Source: Burkholderia guangdongensis
GTDB lineage: Bacteria; Pseudomonadota; Gammaproteobacteria; Burkholderiales; Burkholderiaceae
Reading direction: 5' to 3'
Assembly (NCBI RefSeq): GCF_013403875.1
Contig: NZ_JACBNX010000001.1
Location: 310,001-374,000, forward strand
DNA: 64,000 nt
Shown: piece by piece, positions 60,405-64,000 of the stretch
How the letters are laid out: every line of letters begins with the position of its first letter
How positions within the stretch are numbered: the stretch's first letter is position 1
Program-made: the position numbers and the translations under genes
Notes under the pieces: generated by a model
What the model saw: only the letters and a program-made list of their open reading frames with translations
Databases searched by the model: none
Told to the model about the DNA's origin: nothing

Positions 60405-60504
60405 GACCCGCGATGCGGCATGCATGCGGTGCGCACACGGCGTGTGCGCCGCGTGCGGGGCGAGATCAGGCGCACACGGTGAGCGCACCGCGGGCACGGC
60501 GAGA

Positions 60505-62631
60505 TCAAGCGTCGAGCCGGATCAGCGCATCGACCGCGACCGAGCCGCGCTCCAGCGCGAGCAGCGGATTGACGTCGAGCTCGACGAGCGTGTCCGCGTG
60601 CGCTTCGGCGAACCGGGCGATCGACATCACGTTCGCGACGATCGCGTCGAGATCGGCCGCCGGCCGGCCGCGATAGCCGGTCAGCAGCGGGCCGAGCTTC
60701 AGGCCGAGCAACGCATCGCGCACGTCGGCCTCGCGCACCGGCAGCAGCAGCGTCGCGGTGTCGCGAATCAGCTCGACCAGCACGCCGCCCGCGCCGAGCA
60801 CGAGCGCGAGACCGAAGTTCGGCTCGCGCTTCACGCCGACGATCAGCTCGAGCAGCGGCGCATCGGCCATCCGCTCGACGAGGATCCGGTCGACCGTCAC
60901 ATGCGGCGCGTAGCGCGCGACCTGCGCGGCCATCCGCTCGACCGCCTGCGCGACCGCTTCGGCCGACGTCAGCTTCAGCGCGACCGCGCCGGCTTCGGTC
61001 TTGTGCGGCAACTGATCGCTGACGACCTTCACGCACACCGGAAAGCCGAGCCGCTCGGCGGCGGCCGGTGCTTCGGATCGCGAAACGCATTCGGCACGCG
61101 GCACCGCGAGCCCATACTCGGCGAGCATCCGCTTGCTCGCCCATTCGTCGTGCAGGGTCGGCGTGCCGTGCCGGCCGTCGCCCGCGCGCAGCACCGGCAG
61201 CGTGCTCATGCAGTCCGCGTCGAGCAGCCGCCGGCGCGTGTCGCCGTACGTCATCGCCGCGCCGAGCGCGTCGATCCCTTCGGCAAGCCCCTGCAGCGGC
61301 GCGATGCCGGCCGCGGCCATGCGTGCCGCGTGGTCGGGCGGCGTCAGATCGGGAAACACCGAGATCACCGCGCCGACGACGCCGTGCTGACGCGCGGATG
61401 CGGCAAACGCTTGCGCGGCGATATCGCACGCCGGCCGCTCGCCGGTCGCTTCCTGCGGATAGTCGAGAATCATCGCGGCCGCGCCGGGGCGCGCCGCGAG
61501 CAGCGCATCGCAGCACGCGCGCATCGCGTCCGCGTTGCCCCACGGCGTCGTCGTGAAGTCGAGCGGGTTCGCGATCGTCGCGTACGGTGGCAGCACGGCG
61601 CGCAGCGCGTCGCGGCCCGCGTCGCCGACCGGCGGGAAGTCGATCGCGCGCGCTTCGCCGAGATCGGCGACGAGCCCCGCGTCGCCGCCGGACGTCGCGA
61701 GCGCGGCCAGCGTCCGCCGCGCGGGCACGCCGCCGATCGCGAGCAGCTTCAGCGTTTCGACGAGGCCGACCGGATCTTTCGCGCGAATCACGCCGAGACG
61801 CCGGAACAGCGCGTCGTAAAGCGTGTCCGAGCCGGCGAGCGAGCTGGTGTGGCTGAGCGCGAGCTGTGCGCCGAGCGTCGACGTGCCGCTCTTCAGCGCG
61901 ACGATCGGCACGCCGCGCGCGAGCGCGCGCGTCGCCGCCTCGCTGAATGCGCGAACGTCCTTCAGCCCTTCGAGATGCACGCCGATCGCGCGGATGCGCG
62001 AATCGTCGACGAACGCATCGATCAACCGCGCGATGTCGACCGACGCCTGATTGCCGACGCTCGCGAGATACGCGAACGGCACGCCGCGCGTGCTCATCGA
62101 CAGGTTGTACGCGAGATTGCCGCTCTGCGTGATCACGGCCACGCCGGATCCGACGCGCGGCGCGCCGTGCGCGACTGGCCACAGCGCGCAGCCTATCAGG
62201 CCGTTGATCAGCCCGTAGCAGTTCGGCCCGAGCACGGCCATGTCGCCGGCCGCGTTGAGCAGCGCATCCTGCAGCGCGGCGCCGTCCTCGCCGGTTTCGG
62301 AGAAGCCCGATGCGTACACGATCGCGCCGCCGGCGCCGCGCGCCGCGAGCGCGCGCACGACGTCGATCGCCTGGCGCGCGGGCACCGCGACGAATACCGC
62401 GTCGGGCGCGGCGGGCAGATCGGCGACGCTCGCGTGGCAGCGCACGCCGTCGATCTCCGCATGAACGGGATTGACGAGCCAGATGTCGCCGGCGAAGCCG
62501 AAGTCGCGGCAGCGCTGCACGGCGCCGGCGATCGCGCGGCCGCCGACGAACGCGATGCTGGCCGGATCGAGCAGGCGTCGCAGATTGGCCGACGCGGCGG
62601 CGCCGCCCCGGGCGGCGGGGGTGGAAGTCAT
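60505..62631 (-). CDS. NDP-forming acyl-CoA synthetase, fused alpha-beta
   Basis: A 708-residue enzyme of the ADP-forming acetate/acyl-CoA ligase family. Residues about 15-130 are the CoA-binding domain (VLGPNCYGLING), 140-460 the ligase_CoA/flavodoxin-like domains with the phospho-His in ALSHTSSLAG, and 470-700 the ATP-grasp domain (VCVKVVSDQLPHKTEAGAVAL). Alpha and beta parts are in one chain, as in many bacterial forms. It lies 54 bp after the acyl-CoA dehydrogenase in the same operon and most likely activates or releases its acid. Confidence 0.9.
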   Translation of the reverse strand: MTSTPAARGGAAASANLRRLLDPASIAFVGGRAIAGAVQRCRDFGFAGDIWLVNPVHAEIDGVRCHASVADLPAAPDAVFVAVPARQAIDVVRALAARGAGGAIVYASGFSETGEDGAALQDALLNAAGDMAVLGPNCYGLINGLIGCALWPVAHGAPRVGSGVAVITQSGNLAYNLSMSTRGVPFAYLASVGNQASVDIARLIDAFVDDSRIRAIGVHLEGLKDVRAFSEAATRALARGVPIVALKSGTSTLGAQLALSHTSSLAGSDTLYDALFRRLGVIRAKDPVGLVETLKLLAIGGVPARRTLAALATSGGDAGLVADLGEARAIDFPPVGDAGRDALRAVLPPYATIANPLDFTTTPWGNADAMRACCDALLAARPGAAAMILDYPQEATGERPACDIAAQAFAASARQHGVVGAVISVFPDLTPPDHAARMAAAGIAPLQGLAEGIDALGAAMTYGDTRRRLLDADCMSTLPVLRAGDGRHGTPTLHDEWASKRMLAEYGLAVPRAECVSRSEAPAAAERLGFPVCVKVVSDQLPHKTEAGAVALKLTSAEAVAQAVERMAAQVARYAPHVTVDRILVERMADAPLLELIVGVKREPNFGLALVLGAGGVLVELIRDTATLLLPVREADVRDALLGLKLGPLLTGYRGRPAADLDAIVANVMSIARFAEAHADTLVELDVNPLLALERGSVAVDALIRLDA

Positions 62632-62685
62632 TAGAAGTGTCCTTTCGAGAGCCGCGCCGGGGTCAGGCCGGCGCGACGGTTCGCG

Positions 62686-63843
62686 TCAACTATAGCGACG
62701 GAGGATTTCCTTGGACAGGATGTGCCGCTGAATCTCGGACGTGCCTTCCCAGATGCGCTCGATGCGCGCATCGCGCCAGAAGCGCTCGATCGGCAGCTCG
62801 TCCATCAGGCCCATCCCGCCGTAGATCTGCACCGCGTGATCGGTCACGCGTCCGAGCGTTTCGGTCGCGAGCAGCTTCGCGAGCGCCGCGTCGCCGTCGG
62901 TCATCGTGCCGTTGTCGAGCTTCTGTGCCGTGTAGAGCGTGACGAGCTCCGCCGCGCGGATCTCGGTCTGCATGTCCGCGAGCTTGAACGACGTGCCCTG
63001 GAATTCGCCGATCCGCTTGCCGAACTGCTGGCGCGTGGCCGCCCATTCGGCGGCCATCTCGAACGCGCGCTGCGCGCGGCCGATGTTGTTCGCCGCGACC
63101 ATCACGCGCCCGGCGGCCAGCCATTCGTTCGCGAGCTCGAAGCCGCGATGCTCTTCGCCGAGAATCTGCGCGGCGCTGACGCGGCAGTCGGACAGGAAGA
63201 TCTCGGACTGGTGGTAGCCGCGCAGGCTCGTGCAGTGCGGGCCGCGCCTGACGGTCATGCCGGGCGTGTCCTTGTCGATCAGGAAGCAGGTGACGCGCTT
63301 GCGCTTGCGGCCGTTGATTTCCTCTTCGCCCGTGACCGCGAACAGAATCACGTAATCGGCGGTGTCGGCATGGCTGATGAAGTGCTTGCTGCCGTTGATC
63401 ACGTAATCGTCGCCGTCGCGCACCGCGCGCGTGCGGATGCCCATCGCGTCGGAGCCGGCGCCGGGTTCCGTCAGCGCGAAGCAGTCGACGCGCTCGCCGC
63501 GCACCGTCGGCCGCAGATAACGCTCGATCTGATCGCGCTTGCACGCCATCAGGATCTTGCTCGGGCGCGCGACGAACACGTGTAGCGCCCAGCTCGTGCG
63601 GCCGAGCTCGCGCTCGACGAGCGCCTGCGTCACGTGGTCGAGGCCGGCGCCGCCCGCGCTTTCCGGCATGTTGAACGCGTAGAAACCGAGCTCGATCGCC
63701 TTGCGCCGGATCGATGCAGCCAATTCGGGCGGCACTTCATCGGCGCGGTCGACGGCGAATTCGTGCGGCTGCAGCTCCTTCTCGACGAAATGGCGCAGCG
63801 ACGACACCAGCATCTCCTGCTCGTGAGTCAGCGAAAAATCCAT
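62686..63843 (-). CDS. Acyl-CoA dehydrogenase
   Basis: A 385-residue flavoenzyme. N-terminal domain DFSLTHEQEMLVSSLRHFVE, then FALTEPGAGSDAMGIRTRAV for FAD/substrate contacts, and the catalytic Glu of the IWEGTSEIQRHILSKEIL end region. IYGGMGLMDELPIERFWRDA is the usual stretch before it. It introduces the alpha-beta double bond of an acyl-CoA. It starts 3 bp after the stop of the enoyl-CoA hydratase and shares its operon. Confidence 0.93.
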   Translation of the reverse strand: MDFSLTHEQEMLVSSLRHFVEKELQPHEFAVDRADEVPPELAASIRRKAIELGFYAFNMPESAGGAGLDHVTQALVERELGRTSWALHVFVARPSKILMACKRDQIERYLRPTVRGERVDCFALTEPGAGSDAMGIRTRAVRDGDDYVINGSKHFISHADTADYVILFAVTGEEEINGRKRKRVTCFLIDKDTPGMTVRRGPHCTSLRGYHQSEIFLSDCRVSAAQILGEEHRGFELANEWLAAGRVMVAANNIGRAQRAFEMAAEWAATRQQFGKRIGEFQGTSFKLADMQTEIRAAELVTLYTAQKLDNGTMTDGDAALAKLLATETLGRVTDHAVQIYGGMGLMDELPIERFWRDARIERIWEGTSEIQRHILSKEILRRYS

Positions 63844-63846
63844 CAG

Positions 63847-64000
63847 TCATCTCCCGACAAAATGTGGCGCGCGTCCTTCGACGGCCGCGCGCAAGGCTTC
63901 CTGTCCATCGGCGCTGTGCCCGCACGCGACGCCGGCCGCGAGCTCGTCGCGCAATTGCCCGGCGAGCGTGTTGGTCAGCGATTGCGCGAGCAGCTGTTTC
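63847..64000 (-). CDS. Enoyl-CoA hydratase/isomerase family protein (3' end only)
   Basis: Only the last 50 residues are in the window. They read KQLLAQSLTNTLAGQLRDEL and end in ALRAAVEGRAPHFVGR, the C-terminal trimerisation helix and tail of crotonase-fold proteins. The stop codon lies 3 bp before the acyl-CoA dehydrogenase start. With its two partners it forms a beta-oxidation-type operon. Confidence 0.8.
   Translation of the reverse strand, partial: KQLLAQSLTNTLAGQLRDELAAGVACGHSADGQEALRAAVEGRAPHFVGR

Noticed and set aside
1..64000. tRNA or rRNA genes
   Set aside because: I found no cloverleaf with TTCGA-type T-loop and CCA-side pairing by eye; a covariance search would be needed to be certain.

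Overview
The window is a piece of a very GC-rich beta-proteobacterial chromosome, most likely Burkholderia or a close relative. The base for this is the strong G/C third-position bias, two OmpC-type general porins, many paralogous catabolic clusters each with its own LysR, TetR, IclR or MocR regulator, and gene families typical of Burkholderiales. I see no rRNA, tRNA, transposase, integrase or CRISPR array. About fifty genes fit the sequence, packed tightly, and nearly all look metabolic.

Left part (1-20 kb). A nitronate monooxygenase converges on a stand-alone IscS-type cysteine desulfurase. Divergent from it is an operon for a two-component flavin monooxygenase (HpaC-like reductase, HpaB-like oxygenase), a cupin, a DUF2848 protein and a YtcJ-type amidohydrolase carrying an odd Asp/His/Ser/Gly repeat insertion. 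A spermidine/putrescine-type binding protein and a TetR regulator follow on the minus strand. TetR is divergent from an activation-carboxylation module: acyl-CoA ligase, a single-chain biotin-dependent acyl-CoA carboxylase of 1099 residues, and an SDR dehydrogenase. A LysR/MFS/M20 amidohydrolase unit comes next.

Middle (20-42 kb). After a DUF427 protein and a porin lies a ten-gene minus-strand operon (33278 down to 22539): LysR, FAD monooxygenase, a complete Dpp/Opp-type ABC importer, a BAAT-family acyl hydrolase and two carboxymuconolactone-decarboxylase-fold proteins. Most of its junctions are ATGA or GTGA overlaps. Then come a LuxR-type regulator, a 74-residue protein, a DUF2891 protein, an IclR/GMC oxidoreductase pair, and a FAD amine oxidoreductase plus amino-acid permease. 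The FAD oxidoreductase has a structured leader with a 27-residue upstream ORF.

Right part (42-64 kb). A cytoplasmic molybdenum oxidoreductase (SoeABC-like sulfite dehydrogenase) is followed by an IclR gene and a CobS/CobT-type AAA+/VWA pair. A lower-GC patch holds a broken DUF3800 gene and a degenerate array of about 41-bp repeats. Next is tauE-pta-xsc with an NTF2-like gene and a TauR/MocR regulator, i.e. C2-sulfonate (taurine, sulfoacetaldehyde) dissimilation. The end holds a hotdog thioesterase, a second porin, and an acyl-CoA synthetase/acyl-CoA dehydrogenase/enoyl-CoA hydratase operon cut by the window edge.

Most interesting reading: the FAD oxidoreductase at 39 kb, SoeABC at 42-47 kb, and xsc-pta-tauE-tauR with the small NTF2-like protein at 52-58 kb can together make a complete taurine-to-sulfate route, with TauR-like boxes in front of three of the units. 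Separately, a 25-bp operator-like element (21/25 identical) occurs both before the amidohydrolase (6.45 kb) and before the LuxR gene (33.4 kb), suggesting a small regulon.
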